Source of the DNA: Exiguobacterium sp. RIT594
GTDB taxonomy: Bacteria > Bacillota > Bacilli > Exiguobacteriales > Exiguobacteriaceae
Assembly: GCF_003339585.1 (NCBI RefSeq)
Contig: NZ_QPKF01000001.1
Coordinates: 1,054,001-1,118,000 of the forward strand
Direction: 5' to 3'
DNA: 64,000 nt
The translations under genes were made by a program, and so were the position numbers. Below, in pieces: positions 41,681 to 50,885 of this stretch. How positions within the stretch are numbered: position 1 is the first letter of the stretch; the number at the start of each line of letters is the position of its first letter. The notes under the pieces were generated by a model, which saw nothing but the letters and a program-made list of their open reading frames with translations, made no database searches and was not told the origin of the DNA.

Positions 41681-44600
41681 ATTCATCTGGAATTCCTGGT
41701 GGCGTAACAAGGAGCGGTTCATCCTGCTCCTCGTCGGTGTCCTGATTGTCAGCACCGGACTCAGTTATCTGATTGGGACGACGCAGGCGAACAACGGTAC
41801 CGTCGTTGATGAACTGCAAAAGCGCTGGGGCTCGTCTTACGACATCGTCGTCCGACCGCCGGACAGCCGCAGTGTAACGGAAGACTTGAAGCTGCTTGAG
41901 CCAAACTATATGAGCGGTCTCGACGGCGGCATCACAATGAAACAGTACAAGACGATTCAACAGATAAACGATATTGAAGTCGCGGCTCCGATCGCGATGA
42001 TCGGGAATTATTATGCGGATGCCCAGATTGGGACATACGATTTTAAAGAACAAGGCATCTATAAAGTCACGATTCAAGATGTTCAGGATACCGGTTTACA
42101 AAAAGAACATCAGACGAACTCCTACTTTTTAGGTGCCGGGTGGTCTCCTTCCGAAAGCGATGGCCTGAATCGTGATCTTTCGCCGCAAGAGTTGGGAAAA
42201 CAACCGCTGATGGAGTTCGGCAGCGCAACGATGCTCGCCGGAATCGATCCAAAAGCAGAAGCCCGGCTCGTCGGTCTCGATCAAGCGACGAAAAAAGCGA
42301 CACACAGCCGCTATTTCACAAAAGACGATATCGCGACAGACAACGGAGATGATGTATGGAACATCCCGTTGATTTTAAACAGTCACGAATATGTCGATGC
42401 GTACCGGAAGTATCGCTATGAAAAAGTCGATGTTCCCTTAGTTAATGATTCGATGACCGAGACCGTCCAAGACATTATGAAAAAAGGCGGGAAATCGTAT
42501 CTGAAGACGCTTCCGGTGCAACCGGCTAAGGTGTATAAAATCACGACGAGCGAAACCTCGAAAGAGCTCGTCAACGATATTTTAAAAGGAACGGTCCCGT
42601 CCAAACCAGCTGGAAGCTTTGACTGGATGTACTTGAAGCCTTCCTCCGTCGAATACCAGGCGCTCGCGAGTCCGTTCGCTACACGATGGCCGTTTGCCTA
42701 TCAGGTCATACCACAGGAAGTGCCGGAAGATGTTCAATTGGCCAAACGAACGATGTACCGAAAAGCCCGGTCGTTTGGAGATACATCCATCAATTTAAAT
42801 TCCGTACCAAAGATGAAGTTAAAGTTTATCGGTGTGTTCGACCCACAAAAGCTGAACATTTCGAAGGATCCATTGACGGAGCTGCCGATGGAGACGTACT
42901 TCCCGGCGAAAGCCCAATGGGTCATGGACAAAAATGAACGGCCGGTTAATCCGGTCCGCGACGTTAAGCCGACAAATGATCCGTATGACTTCCTGACGAA
43001 ACCGCCTTCGATGCTGACGACACTCGATGCGGCGTTTAAACTTCGCGGCGATAAAGCCATTTCGGCGATCCGGGTCAACGTCAAAGGGGTCGAAGCGATG
43101 AATGCGACGAGCGAAAAAAAACTACAGGCGGTCGCTCAAGAGATTGAAGACAAGACAGGACTGATTACCGATGTGACGCTCGGGTCCTCGCCGCAACTCG
43201 CCCTGACCTACCTGCCCGGCTTAAAAAATGAATCCGCTTTAGGATGGGTCCAGCAACCGTGGATCAAACTAGGTTCCTCGATGGCGATTTTTCAAGAAGC
43301 GAAAGTCGGCATGAGCGGCGTCATCGCAAGTGTGATTGCGGTCGCGCTCGTTTACGTCTTCAGTTCAAACATCATCTTGCTGTATGCCCGTAAAAAAGAA
43401 TTTGCGATTTTACTGTCGCTCGGCTGGCGTCCGCGTCAATTGTCAAAGCTGCTATTTTTGGAAGCGACGCTACTCGGTACCTTCGTCGCCCTGATTTCCT
43501 GGACGATTCTCGGATCGTTCTGGCTGACGACGGATCATCCGATCGCCCTCGGCCGCATCCTGTTGATCGGACTCGCCGGTCTGTTGATTTACTGGGGCGG
43601 TACACTCGTCCCGATGGCGCTCATCCGCCGCATCCAGCCTTTTGAAAGCATGCGGTCCGGTGAAGTCTCAAAAGGCCGCCGGTTCGTCCGGTCGCAATCG
43701 ATTTTCGGGATGAGTCTTAATCAACTGTTCACGTATTGGCAACGGACGTTACTGTCCATCGTCGCGATTGCCCTGCCGACTAGTCTGTTCATCTTCTTCC
43801 TCTTTGTGACGTTCCGACTGAAAGGTGTCTTGTATGCGACCTGGCTCGGCGAGTACGTCGCGCTTGAAGTCGGGACGATGCATTACGTCGCGATGGCGGT
43901 CGCCCTCTTGATCGCCATCCTGACGACAACGGAAATCATGTGGCAAAACGTCAATGAGCGGAAACCGCAACTCGCCGTCTTAAAAGCAACCGGTTGGCGC
44001 GACAGCTGGATCCGGCTGCTTGTCCTGACGGAAGGCATGTTGACCGGGTTATTCGCCGGTGTCATCGGTCTCTTACTTGCGCTCGCCATGATTGGATACG
44101 TCTATAACCAGTTCCCGGTCAATGAGCTGTTGTTCCTCAGTGTGATGCTGTTCATCCCGGTCGTGACCGGAGTGCTCGGTGCGCTGTTGCCGGCACAACG
44201 GGCCGTCCGGATTACGCCGAATGCAGCGATCGGCAGTGTCGCCGTCAATACCCAGGCGACGGAACGCCGTTTTAAACTGGCCCTTGGCACGATCGGCGTC
44301 GTCTTAGCCGCTGGCGTCTCCAGCCTGTTCCTGTTTGCTGCAAACGAAGACATCACGCAAGCACCAAAACAGACGCAGGATAAATCGTCTGCCGTTCAAA
44401 CGACCGGTACGAAAATCGCTGATTTAAAACAGACCGAGTCGAAGAAAACAGCGGCTGTTTCTCAGTCGGAAACCGACAAAAAAATCAAGAAGCTGATGAA
44501 AAAAGGTATGGTGCAGACGACTCCAGGCGGCGAACGGATCAATAATCAGTTCTTTTATGTCGATCCGCTGATCGAGACACCAAAAGAGCTCGATTTAAAA

Positions 44601-45383
44601 GAAAAACCCGGCTACCGTTTTGTAACGGTTCCGGCGATTATGCAGGATAATCAGGATTCCTCAATAAAAGGTGCCAAGTCCATCTATCGGCCAAGCACCT
44701 ATGCGATGACCGCTCCTGACGGAAAGGAATATTTGCCGGTTGATTATGTCAATCATAATGAAAAAGCCTGGAAATTCAGTTATCAGTATTTTCCGCCCGA
44801 AAAATCACGCGTCGATCTCGTCTATCAAGTACCGGAAGACGAAAAAGTATTGGTCCTGTATGCATCAGATAGTGCGTTCCCGAGAACGGTCACCGTCAAA
44901 ATCGAATTGCCTCCGGTAGCAAAGGAGTTGACGAATCAAGAAGAACAAGCGGTCAAACAGATGATGAATAAAGGTGTCGTCAAGACCTATCCCGGTGATC
45001 CGCTTCAGAAAAAAGCAGTGTTTCATGTCGATAGCCTGTTGCCGAATCCACCGAAAGAGTTGAAATTAAAACCGCGGAGCGGTTACCAATTGGTCACGTT
45101 GCCGTTGATTTTTCAGGATACGTATTACGATTATGACGGAAGTTCCGTGAATTACCGTCCGAATACGTTCACGCTGCAAGCACCGGACGGAACCGAGTAT
45201 GAACAAATCGATTACGTCAACCGAAATGAAAAAGCGTGGAAAAATGGATTCCAGTATTATCCTCCGTTTCGTTCGCGAGTCGATTTTGTTTATGAAGTGC
45301 CAGCCGATCAGCACGTTTTCGTCATGTATGCGTCAAGTGAAGCGTTCCCGAAACCAACAACCGTCAAAGTCGAACTGGACTAA
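41673..45383 (+). CDS. Giant FtsX/MacB-type ABC permease with tandem extracellular C-terminal domains
   Basis: 1236 residues. A first membrane helix (about 13-33) is followed by an extracellular domain of about 490 residues (MacB-PCD-like), then FtsX helices with ARKKEFAILLSLGW (about 575), a second FtsX block with KPQLAVLKATGW (about 770), and a last helix at about 870-895. The C-terminal 300 residues hold two copies of a 143-residue unit at about 938-1080 and 1094-1236 (nt 44484-44912 and 44952-45380), each with APDG.EY and WK...(F)QY(F/Y)PP motifs; this looks DUF4352-like. The related gene at 2-1303 lacks the tail. No ATPase gene is adjacent. ATG 41673 has GGAGGA at 8 nt; a TTG at 41658 is an alternative. 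Confidence 0.88.
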   Translation: MLKFIWNSWWRNKERFILLLVGVLIVSTGLSYLIGTTQANNGTVVDELQKRWGSSYDIVVRPPDSRSVTEDLKLLEPNYMSGLDGGITMKQYKTIQQINDIEVAAPIAMIGNYYADAQIGTYDFKEQGIYKVTIQDVQDTGLQKEHQTNSYFLGAGWSPSESDGLNRDLSPQELGKQPLMEFGSATMLAGIDPKAEARLVGLDQATKKATHSRYFTKDDIATDNGDDVWNIPLILNSHEYVDAYRKYRYEKVDVPLVNDSMTETVQDIMKKGGKSYLKTLPVQPAKVYKITTSETSKELVNDILKGTVPSKPAGSFDWMYLKPSSVEYQALASPFATRWPFAYQVIPQEVPEDVQLAKRTMYRKARSFGDTSINLNSVPKMKLKFIGVFDPQKLNISKDPLTELPMETYFPAKAQWVMDKNERPVNPVRDVKPTNDPYDFLTKPPSMLTTLDAAFKLRGDKAISAIRVNVKGVEAMNATSEKKLQAVAQEIEDKTGLITDVTLGSSPQLALTYLPGLKNESALGWVQQPWIKLGSSMAIFQEAKVGMSGVIASVIAVALVYVFSSNIILLYARKKEFAILLSLGWRPRQLSKLLFLEATLLGTFVALISWTILGSFWLTTDHPIALGRILLIGLAGLLIYWGGTLVPMALIRRIQPFESMRSGEVSKGRRFVRSQSIFGMSLNQLFTYWQRTLLSIVAIALPTSLFIFFLFVTFRLKGVLYATWLGEYVALEVGTMHYVAMAVALLIAILTTTEIMWQNVNERKPQLAVLKATGWRDSWIRLLVLTEGMLTGLFAGVIGLLLALAMIGYVYNQFPVNELLFLSVMLFIPVVTGVLGALLPAQRAVRITPNAAIGSVAVNTQATERRFKLALGTIGVVLAAGVSSLFLFAANEDITQAPKQTQDKSSAVQTTGTKIADLKQTESKKTAAVSQSETDKKIKKLMKKGMVQTTPGGERINNQFFYVDPLIETPKELDLKEKPGYRFVTVPAIMQDNQDSSIKGAKSIYRPSTYAMTAPDGKEYLPVDYVNHNEKAWKFSYQYFPPEKSRVDLVYQVPEDEKVLVLYASDSAFPRTVTVKIELPPVAKELTNQEEQAVKQMMNKGVVKTYPGDPLQKKAVFHVDSLLPNPPKELKLKPRSGYQLVTLPLIFQDTYYDYDGSSVNYRPNTFTLQAPDGTEYEQIDYVNRNEKAWKNGFQYYPPFRSRVDFVYEVPADQHVFVMYASSEAFPKPTTVKVELD
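44484..45380 (+). repeat. Tandem protein-level repeat of a 143-residue domain
   Basis: Copy A 44484-44912 and copy B 44952-45380, spaced by 13 residues. Aligned residues include the start (I/V)K.(L/M)M.KG, then the pairs YRPST/YRPNT, VDYVN/IDYVN, NEKAW, QYF/QYYPP and RVD(L/F)VY. Identity is about half by eye, so duplication is old. Confidence 0.85.
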
Positions 45384-45420
45384 AAAATGCTCTCTTCCGT
45401 CATTGGAAGGGAGCATTTTT
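45383..45420. terminator. Bidirectional terminator
   Basis: 16-bp stem with one mismatch: 45383-45398 with 45405-45420, 6-nt loop, A5 and T5 at the ends. Between the permease and the convergent DMT gene. Confidence 0.85.
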
Positions 45421-45422
45421 GA

Positions 45423-46349
45423 TTAGAGCCGGATCAGCACGATGCCGACAATCATCAGCACGAGGCTGACGATTTGAACACCTGTGACTGGCGCTTTCGC
45501 TGCGCCAAACAATCCGAACCGGTCAATCAGCAGACTGCCGGTCAACAGACCAATGGTGACGATGACGACAGCAGCACCCGCTCCGACAAGCGGCACGATG
45601 ACGGCATTCCCGGCGATGAACAAAGCACCGATCAAGCCGCCAATCCAAATCCACCATGGTGTCGGGAGCGACCGATCAAACTGCCACTTCGTCCGGACGA
45701 TTAGATTGACAAGCAACAACGTTACCGTTCCGACGATAAAGGAAATCAATGCTGCTTTAACGGCGGAATCGAGCACCACTCCGAGATGCCCGTTGATCGC
45801 AGCTTGAGCGGCACTCATCATTCCCATGACGACACCCATGATCCGCCAACCGTAGATCGTTGGATCGACCGGCTTCGCTTGTTCTGGATAGCGGCGTTTT
45901 GTAAGCCAGTCACCGAGTGCAACGGTACCGACGACACCAAGCAGCACAAATCCAGCGCCGAATAGTCGCGTCGACGACAGTGGTGTGACGGCGGTCGAAA
46001 ACCAACCGAAGTTGTCAATCAACAGGCCCATTAAGACCTGACCGAAAATCGGCATGATGACGGTCTGGACACCGCCGATTCGCGGAAACAACAGAATGTT
46101 TCCAGTCAAGAAAATGACACCGAGCACGCCGCCGATCCAAGTCCAGCCGGGTTCCGACCAGACACCCGGATTCAGACGGAAATTCTGTTCAACGAACAGC
46201 GTCAGTACGATCAAAAAAACCGTCCCGATGCTGAACGACAGCAGAGATGCAAGGAACGGCGTGCCGACAATGCCGCGTAAGCGTGTATTGACACTCGTTT
46301 GAACGGGAACGAGGATCCCGATGATTAATCCGATGATAATGGCAAGAAT
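45423..46349 (-). CDS. DMT family transporter with two fused YdcZ (DUF606) domains
   Basis: About 308 residues with about ten helices: two homologous halves, each starting with an Ala/Gly-rich helix ending in (Q/A)...N.L (for example PVQTSVNTRLRG and AAQAAINGHLGV). Each is a DMT_YdcZ domain, related to EamA-type drug and metabolite transporters. The substrate is unknown. The open frame begins at ATG 46385, but a strong AAAGGAGGG sits inside at 46356-46364, correctly spaced for an ATT codon at 46347-46349 just where the first helix starts; I list that as the start, with ATG 46385 as the alternative. Flanked by terminators. Confidence 0.78.
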   Translation of the reverse strand: MLAIIIGLIIGILVPVQTSVNTRLRGIVGTPFLASLLSFSIGTVFLIVLTLFVEQNFRLNPGVWSEPGWTWIGGVLGVIFLTGNILLFPRIGGVQTVIMPIFGQVLMGLLIDNFGWFSTAVTPLSSTRLFGAGFVLLGVVGTVALGDWLTKRRYPEQAKPVDPTIYGWRIMGVVMGMMSAAQAAINGHLGVVLDSAVKAALISFIVGTVTLLLVNLIVRTKWQFDRSLPTPWWIWIGGLIGALFIAGNAVIVPLVGAGAAVVIVTIGLLTGSLLIDRFGLFGAAKAPVTGVQIVSLVLMIVGIVLIRL

Positions 46350-46442
46350 AAGAAGCCCTCCTTTTGTACGCGTCGTTCCTATCATATGTCAGAGGCGGAC
46401 AGGAAAGCGATTTGCCTGCTTATACCGTCAGTTGAACACAAG

Positions 46443-46475
46443 AAAAAGCATCCGAATGCTATGGATGCTTTTCCA
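46443..46475 (-). terminator. Terminator of the 46491 gene
   Basis: 10-bp stem: 46444-46453 (aaaagcatcc) with 46463-46472, 9-nt loop, T-run on the minus strand. Confidence 0.8.
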
Positions 46476-46490
46476 ACAAAATGTATTTAG

Positions 46491-46928
46491 TCAGCGGTAT
46501 TCTTTGCTCATCGGCTGTTCCGGATCGGCTCGACGGATCCGGTGCTCGATGATGGTTTCGATTCCAATCCCAAGCAGCATGAAACCTGCCACGTAAAGCA
46601 GTGACATGTCCGTATCACCTCTCCGTTCTGTAGTGATGATCAGGAGCAGCATGAGTGAAATGATGCCAAAACCCATGATGGACCGGAGTCGAATCAATCG
46701 TTTGGCACGTGTCGAGTCTGACAGTCGGCTGATTTCGAAACTTTCACGACTTAACATCACGCCGGAAATCACCAGTGCGCAGAGGAACACCAAAATCGAC
46801 CAAATGGATTGGTCAAAAAAGTGAGTTGCCGAATAAGCACCGCCGGTAAAAACGACCGACAGAATCCGTCTCGGTTGCATTTGCTTGCGAATGGTTTGTA
46901 TGGTCTGAATCCGTTCTTGTTTGTTCAT
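46491..46928 (-). CDS. Small four-helix membrane protein (family with 40683-41159)
   Basis: 145 residues: N-terminal NKQERIQTIQTIRKQ, then four hydrophobic stretches (about 27-42, 45-58, 80-97, 106-124) and a charged tail ending with EHRIRRADPEQPMSK. The charged ends and helix spacing parallel the protein at 40683-41159, which points to one family of two members in this window. No known function. A Shine-Dalgarno GAGGTGA precedes ATG. Confidence 0.7.
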   Translation of the reverse strand: MNKQERIQTIQTIRKQMQPRRILSVVFTGGAYSATHFFDQSIWSILVFLCALVISGVMLSRESFEISRLSDSTRAKRLIRLRSIMGFGIISLMLLLIITTERRGDTDMSLLYVAGFMLLGIGIETIIEHRIRRADPEQPMSKEYR

Positions 46929-46989
46929 TTTCTCACCTCATGACGATAATACGTGTATTGACTATAAGGGTTCCCTCTTTTTGGAAAAA

Positions 46990-47292
46990 TTATACCAATC
47001 CTTTGCCCCCATGTGGCTGATCTTCAAGCACCCGTTCGACATGTAACAGAATCGGTCGCGCCTGTTCAATCAACTGTCTCGTCGCCGGCAGTTGCAATGA
47101 CGCTGTATGTGCCGCTTGGTCCGTCCAAATCTCCCGGACTATTACGGTATCGGATTCTTCAGTCGTGCTGACGACATACTGCTTACAATCCGAGACATCC
47201 TGTAAGGAAGTTGCTGCTTCTAACAATAAGTCCACCAATCGTTGTCCCTCACCTGCTTGCGTCGTAAACTTTGTCCATAATCCGTAAAACAT
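46990..47292 (-). CDS. Antibiotic biosynthesis monooxygenase (ABM) domain protein
   Basis: 100 residues with one ferredoxin-like ABM domain: MFYGLWTKFTTQAGEGQRLV, then CKQYVVSTTEES, IVREIWTDQAAHTASLQL and ATRQLIEQARPIL. These small dimeric proteins act as quinol monooxygenases or are otherwise unassigned; the activity is inferred. The third ATG (47292) is chosen because AAAGGGGAA is at proper distance only from it. Single gene. Confidence 0.85.
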   Translation of the reverse strand: MFYGLWTKFTTQAGEGQRLVDLLLEAATSLQDVSDCKQYVVSTTEESDTVIVREIWTDQAAHTASLQLPATRQLIEQARPILLHVERVLEDQPHGGKGLV

Positions 47293-47411
47293 CTTCATTT
47301 CCCCTTTCATGACATGGTGATTGCTTGTTTAAGTAAAGAATTCTGGGAACACTTGGTTAAAACGGACGTATATGAAGTCATAGCTTACATAAGAAAAAGG
47401 AGGATTCTCTC

Positions 47412-47759
47412 TTGAAGAACCGTCTGATGTTAACAACTGGTTTGTATCTGCTCGTCATGATGATGACGATTTACGCCATTTTTTTTGAACAATCCGATTC
47501 TACTTTCTTACTGATCGTCCAACTTGGACTGTTGATCCACTTCTACTTTCAGTACCGGATGTCATTCCTAGTACCTGATCAGGATGTTCCAACTGCATCA
47601 TTTCGATTAAATGTCCTTCGAACCGGACTTATTGTAGCAGCCGTCGTCTCGTACATAATGCTTGACTCAGTGCCGCTCCTGCTCGCGACGGCTGTCGCTT
47701 TGGCGCTGGCTATCCCGACACTTGTCTCCTACATCAGGTTACGAACACAGGAAAACTGA
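47412..47759 (+). CDS. Small four-helix membrane protein, unknown
   Basis: 115 residues, four hydrophobic segments (about 7-24, 30-46, 68-86, 88-104). The TTG at 47412 is the start, with AAAGGAGG eight nt upstream. No family recognised. It converges with the minus-strand gene at 47761, separated by one base, with no visible terminator. Confidence 0.72.
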   Translation: MKNRLMLTTGLYLLVMMMTIYAIFFEQSDSTFLLIVQLGLLIHFYFQYRMSFLVPDQDVPTASFRLNVLRTGLIVAAVVSYIMLDSVPLLLATAVALALAIPTLVSYIRLRTQEN

Positions 47760-47760
47760 T

Positions 47761-48081
47761 TCATTCCCGTTCCGGCAACGAGCGTGTCCGGCCGACGAAG
47801 ACGACCTGCTGCTTCGCCAGTCGAAAGACCTGATATTCACCACGCGGATCGGTGTTCAGCTGGACGGCAACCTGATGCCGGGCTTCTTTTGAAGAAGCTG
47901 TCTTGTCATAGGCAGACCGGACCGCAATGATTGTTTCTTTGCCATATTGCTCGGCGACGTGTGTCGTCACCCGAGCCCGTACGATTTGTTCAAACGTCTC
48001 ATCCTGTTCCTGCTCAAGAAAAAACCAACCGATGCCGCCGATCATTCCTAATAAGAGTAGTGCCAGTACCGTCTTTCGCAT
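47761..48081 (-). CDS. Membrane-anchored protein, unknown
   Basis: 106 residues. Signal-anchor (about 3-22, LALLLLGMIGGIGWFF) followed by an alpha+beta soluble domain (EQIVRARVTTHVAEQYGKE, then RHQVAVQLNTDPRGEYQVFRL). The region resembles small exported YcgO- or cystatin-like domains, which I cannot place. No partners obvious; it faces the small gene at 48186 divergently. Confidence 0.65.
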   Translation of the reverse strand: MRKTVLALLLLGMIGGIGWFFLEQEQDETFEQIVRARVTTHVAEQYGKETIIAVRSAYDKTASSKEARHQVAVQLNTDPRGEYQVFRLAKQQVVFVGRTRSLPERE

Positions 48082-48137
48082 TTCGAACGCCCCGTTTCCG
48101 TTTTGTTCTCTTTAGACAGAATTCGCTGTTCATTCCC

Positions 48138-48179
48138 CTCCTCCTGCTTATTGAAGAAAAGCAGGAGGAGAAAGGAGGT
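48138..48179 (+). promoter_or_regulatory. Hairpin and ribosome binding site before the gene at 48186
   Basis: Perfect 12-bp stem: 48138-48149 (ctcctcctgctt) with 48159-48170, 9-nt loop, directly followed by AAAGGAGGT (48171-48179), the ribosome binding site. The left arm could also pair with the ribosome site, so a translational switch is possible. Confidence 0.5.
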
Positions 48180-48185
48180 CTTCAT

Positions 48186-48374
48186 TTGTCTTCTCGCACT
48201 TTTCCTTTAGTGTTTCGCTTGTTATTGGCGGGATTGATTCTCGTCAATCTGCTGAACACCACCCTCCTTGATCTGCCGCGATTGACGCTCGTAACAAATA
48301 TTCTACTTGTGCTGGTTGCATTCTTCTTTTTCGTCCGCTTGCTGAAAACTTCTCAGAATAAAAAAAATCCGTGA
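48186..48374 (+). CDS. Two-helix micro-protein, unknown (TTG start)
   Basis: 62 residues from TTG 48186 with helices at about 8-24 and 34-52 and a short basic tail SQNKKNP. The strong AAAGGAGGT at 7 nt supports it; the hydrophobic pattern also favours a true gene. No family recognised. Terminator 48368-48411 closes it, overlapping the stop. Confidence 0.6.
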   Translation: MSSRTFPLVFRLLLAGLILVNLLNTTLLDLPRLTLVTNILLVLVAFFFFVRLLKTSQNKKNP

Positions 48375-48411
48375 ATCCATTCCTCTTTCAGGAATCGGGT
48401 TCACGGTTTTT
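48368..48411. terminator. Terminator between convergent genes
   Basis: 10-bp stem 48368-48377 (ccgtgaatcc) with 48396-48405, one wobble, followed by six T on the plus strand, and AT-rich on the other. Confidence 0.8.
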
Positions 48412-48416
48412 TGTAA

Positions 48417-50885
48417 TCATTGATTCAATTCTTCGACTAGATTCTCCTGGTTCCGTCTTGTCGTGAACCAGATCAGTCCAAACACCAACACGACAAGTCC
48501 GACAACCGTCATGTTGATACTCGTCAAGTCCAGTGCGATGTTTCCGCCATCGACGCGTGAAATCAAGAAGGTGGTGCCAATCCCGGTGACGAGTCCGAAT
48601 CCGATGCCGCTACCGATGAAAATCAGCATTTGAATCAAAATCAAACGTCGGAGCGACGACCGGGTCAAGACCAACGTGCGCAACAATGCATACTCGCGTC
48701 GTTTCGTCGCCAAATAATTCAATAACGAATTGGCGAGACCAAACCAGACGGATACACTCATGACAGCCAGCGCGACGATGAAGACGATCCATCGTTCTTG
48801 CAGTTGCTGATTCGCCAGGTTGACGGACGTCTCATACCGGTTCAACTGGAGCGTCGGATAACGTGTCGTCAGTTCCTGCAACACGGTCTGTGTCTGCTTC
48901 GTGTCGGCTGCATCGATATACAGTGCACCAAGCCGGTCTTCAGAAGTACGGATCGACGACCGCCAGTCGAACCAGGCGTCCGTTGGTAAGTCCGGGTCAA
49001 TCTGTCCGACTTCAAATTGACCAATCGAGACGGTCCCCATTTCTCCGTCGATAAAACGCCCCACCTCAAGACGGTCACCAACTTCCAATTCATTCGCTTG
49101 CGCAAATGCTTTAGAGACGATGAATTGATCGTTTTCTAAAGAGCGAACGGGTTTACCAATTGCGTCAAGTTTTTCAAGGTCTGTCAATGCGTAATTAAAA
49201 GTAATGGTGTGATCTGATTTGATGATTTCAAGTCCACTTACCGGAGAAACGAACGTACTTTTTGCTTCCGGCAGCTCCTCTTCAATCGTCTGTGTCAGTT
49301 CAAGTGGATCAGCTTTTGTCCCTTCAATCAAGCGGCTTTTCAGGACCAGTTCCGTCGGATATTGTGTCTTCAGATAGGTCAGCTCATTTTGTTTAATTGT
49401 TTCAAGGAAGGTCGAACCGAGGACAACAACAACCAGCAGGATTTGGACGATCAACATCAGCAACGCGTTTTTCCGTATTTGCGGCAAGACACTCCGAACA
49501 GCCACAAACGTCGTCGGTCCAGCCACTTTTTGAAGCAACGGTTCAATTCGGACCAACAGCCACTTCAGCAACAAGGGCGTTGCGCTGTACATCATCAGAA
49601 GAAAACTGATAGTCGACACGAGATACCCACCGGCTCGGTGATTGTCTGTTTGCGCGAGAATCGTCGCATATAACAGCGCCCCTGCTGTGAGTGAGACGAA
49701 AAATTTAACGAAACGTCCACTGAGCTGCGACGCTTTAGGTCTATCATGATTTTGACGCATGACATGGAGCGGCAGAATCCGCCGGTTGCGGTAAGCAGCA
49801 GCACTCAGCAATAAAAGAATCAACAGGCTACTGCCGATTGTAACGAGAAAGGCCAGTTGCCCATCAAACGGAATGACCGCTCCCTTCAATGCAAACAGTT
49901 CCCGCAACTGCTCCTGCAACGCTCCATAAAATAATCCGCTTAATAAGAAAGCCATCAGTGCTCCGGCGCAGACAATCAGACCCGACTGGATCATGAAGAT
50001 CTGAAACAATTGCCGCGTCGTCGCCCCAAGCGTCCTCAGGATCGCGAACTGATAGCGGTGTTTGCGGAGAAAAACATCAAAATTCGTCATCAGGATAAAC
50101 GCGGAGACGATTAAAATCAGTCCGGCAATGATGCCGACATAGACCTGCATGGCCGAGACACCGTTGACGTTCGAAGTTTCGGTTTCGGCAAGTTCGACGC
50201 GCAGTCCAGATATGGCTTGTGTCAGTCGATCCGCATAGGCAACGACATCCGAATCCTTTTTCAACTGAACCAAGACATACGTCGCAAGACCTTCTTGCCC
50301 GACGGTTGCATTTAATTCTTTGACATCCGCATACGACATCACTAGCGTATCCGGTGCTGCTCCGCTCGCTGATGCGTCCGGCTGGATTTCAATCACGCGG
50401 TACTTGTTACCTGCAATCGTGAGTGTCTGTCCTACTTTGACGTCATAGGCTTTGGCTAATCCCGCATTCGGAATGACCTCGCCCCGCCCCACTGATTGCT
50501 TAAAATGATAGCGGCTTTTGGCGAGCGTATCGTTTTTTGTCCCAATCGTATAAACATCCGCCGTCGTTTGTCCGGTGACCGTCAAATTCGTAATCAAAAT
50601 CGGTGAAATCTGCCGGGTCTGTTGATCTCCTGTCAACCTGTCCAAAAAGGATTGATCGATGATTTTGGTTTGTCCACTTTGATAGCCGACCGACAAGTCC
50701 ATCTTGCCGAAGAGCCGCTCGATATCAGCTTGAACCGAAGCCTGGCTTTGCGAAACAAACAAGACCATCGACAGGACAAGTAAAATCGAAATCATCACGC
50801 TACCGATTGAGGTCAGAAGAATCATCGGACTTTTCCGGTATAATCTCAGTGCTAATCGGAACAAATGCTGTTTCTCCTGCTTCAT
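48417..50885 (-). CDS. FtsX/MacB-type ABC transporter permease
   Basis: 822 residues. N-terminal helix at about 20-45, an extracellular domain to about 235, FtsX helices at about 240-345 with YQFAILRTLGAT, a middle helix region at about 390-490, a second extracellular domain at about 495-690 and the closing FtsX block with REYALLRTLVLTRSSL at about 735-822. It is the duplicated layout of the large bacterial FtsX permeases. It is coupled by an ATGA overlap to its ATPase gene upstream. Such pairs export peptides, lipids or antibiotics or drive wall hydrolases; which is unknown. Confidence 0.9.
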   Translation of the reverse strand: MKQEKQHLFRLALRLYRKSPMILLTSIGSVMISILLVLSMVLFVSQSQASVQADIERLFGKMDLSVGYQSGQTKIIDQSFLDRLTGDQQTRQISPILITNLTVTGQTTADVYTIGTKNDTLAKSRYHFKQSVGRGEVIPNAGLAKAYDVKVGQTLTIAGNKYRVIEIQPDASASGAAPDTLVMSYADVKELNATVGQEGLATYVLVQLKKDSDVVAYADRLTQAISGLRVELAETETSNVNGVSAMQVYVGIIAGLILIVSAFILMTNFDVFLRKHRYQFAILRTLGATTRQLFQIFMIQSGLIVCAGALMAFLLSGLFYGALQEQLRELFALKGAVIPFDGQLAFLVTIGSSLLILLLLSAAAYRNRRILPLHVMRQNHDRPKASQLSGRFVKFFVSLTAGALLYATILAQTDNHRAGGYLVSTISFLLMMYSATPLLLKWLLVRIEPLLQKVAGPTTFVAVRSVLPQIRKNALLMLIVQILLVVVVLGSTFLETIKQNELTYLKTQYPTELVLKSRLIEGTKADPLELTQTIEEELPEAKSTFVSPVSGLEIIKSDHTITFNYALTDLEKLDAIGKPVRSLENDQFIVSKAFAQANELEVGDRLEVGRFIDGEMGTVSIGQFEVGQIDPDLPTDAWFDWRSSIRTSEDRLGALYIDAADTKQTQTVLQELTTRYPTLQLNRYETSVNLANQQLQERWIVFIVALAVMSVSVWFGLANSLLNYLATKRREYALLRTLVLTRSSLRRLILIQMLIFIGSGIGFGLVTGIGTTFLISRVDGGNIALDLTSINMTVVGLVVLVFGLIWFTTRRNQENLVEELNQ

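Noticed and set aside
47931-48374. A 147-residue protein covering the whole plus-strand frame
   Set aside because: It runs antisense through the gene at 47761; only the last 62 codons, from TTG 48186, have a ribosome site and the proper composition.
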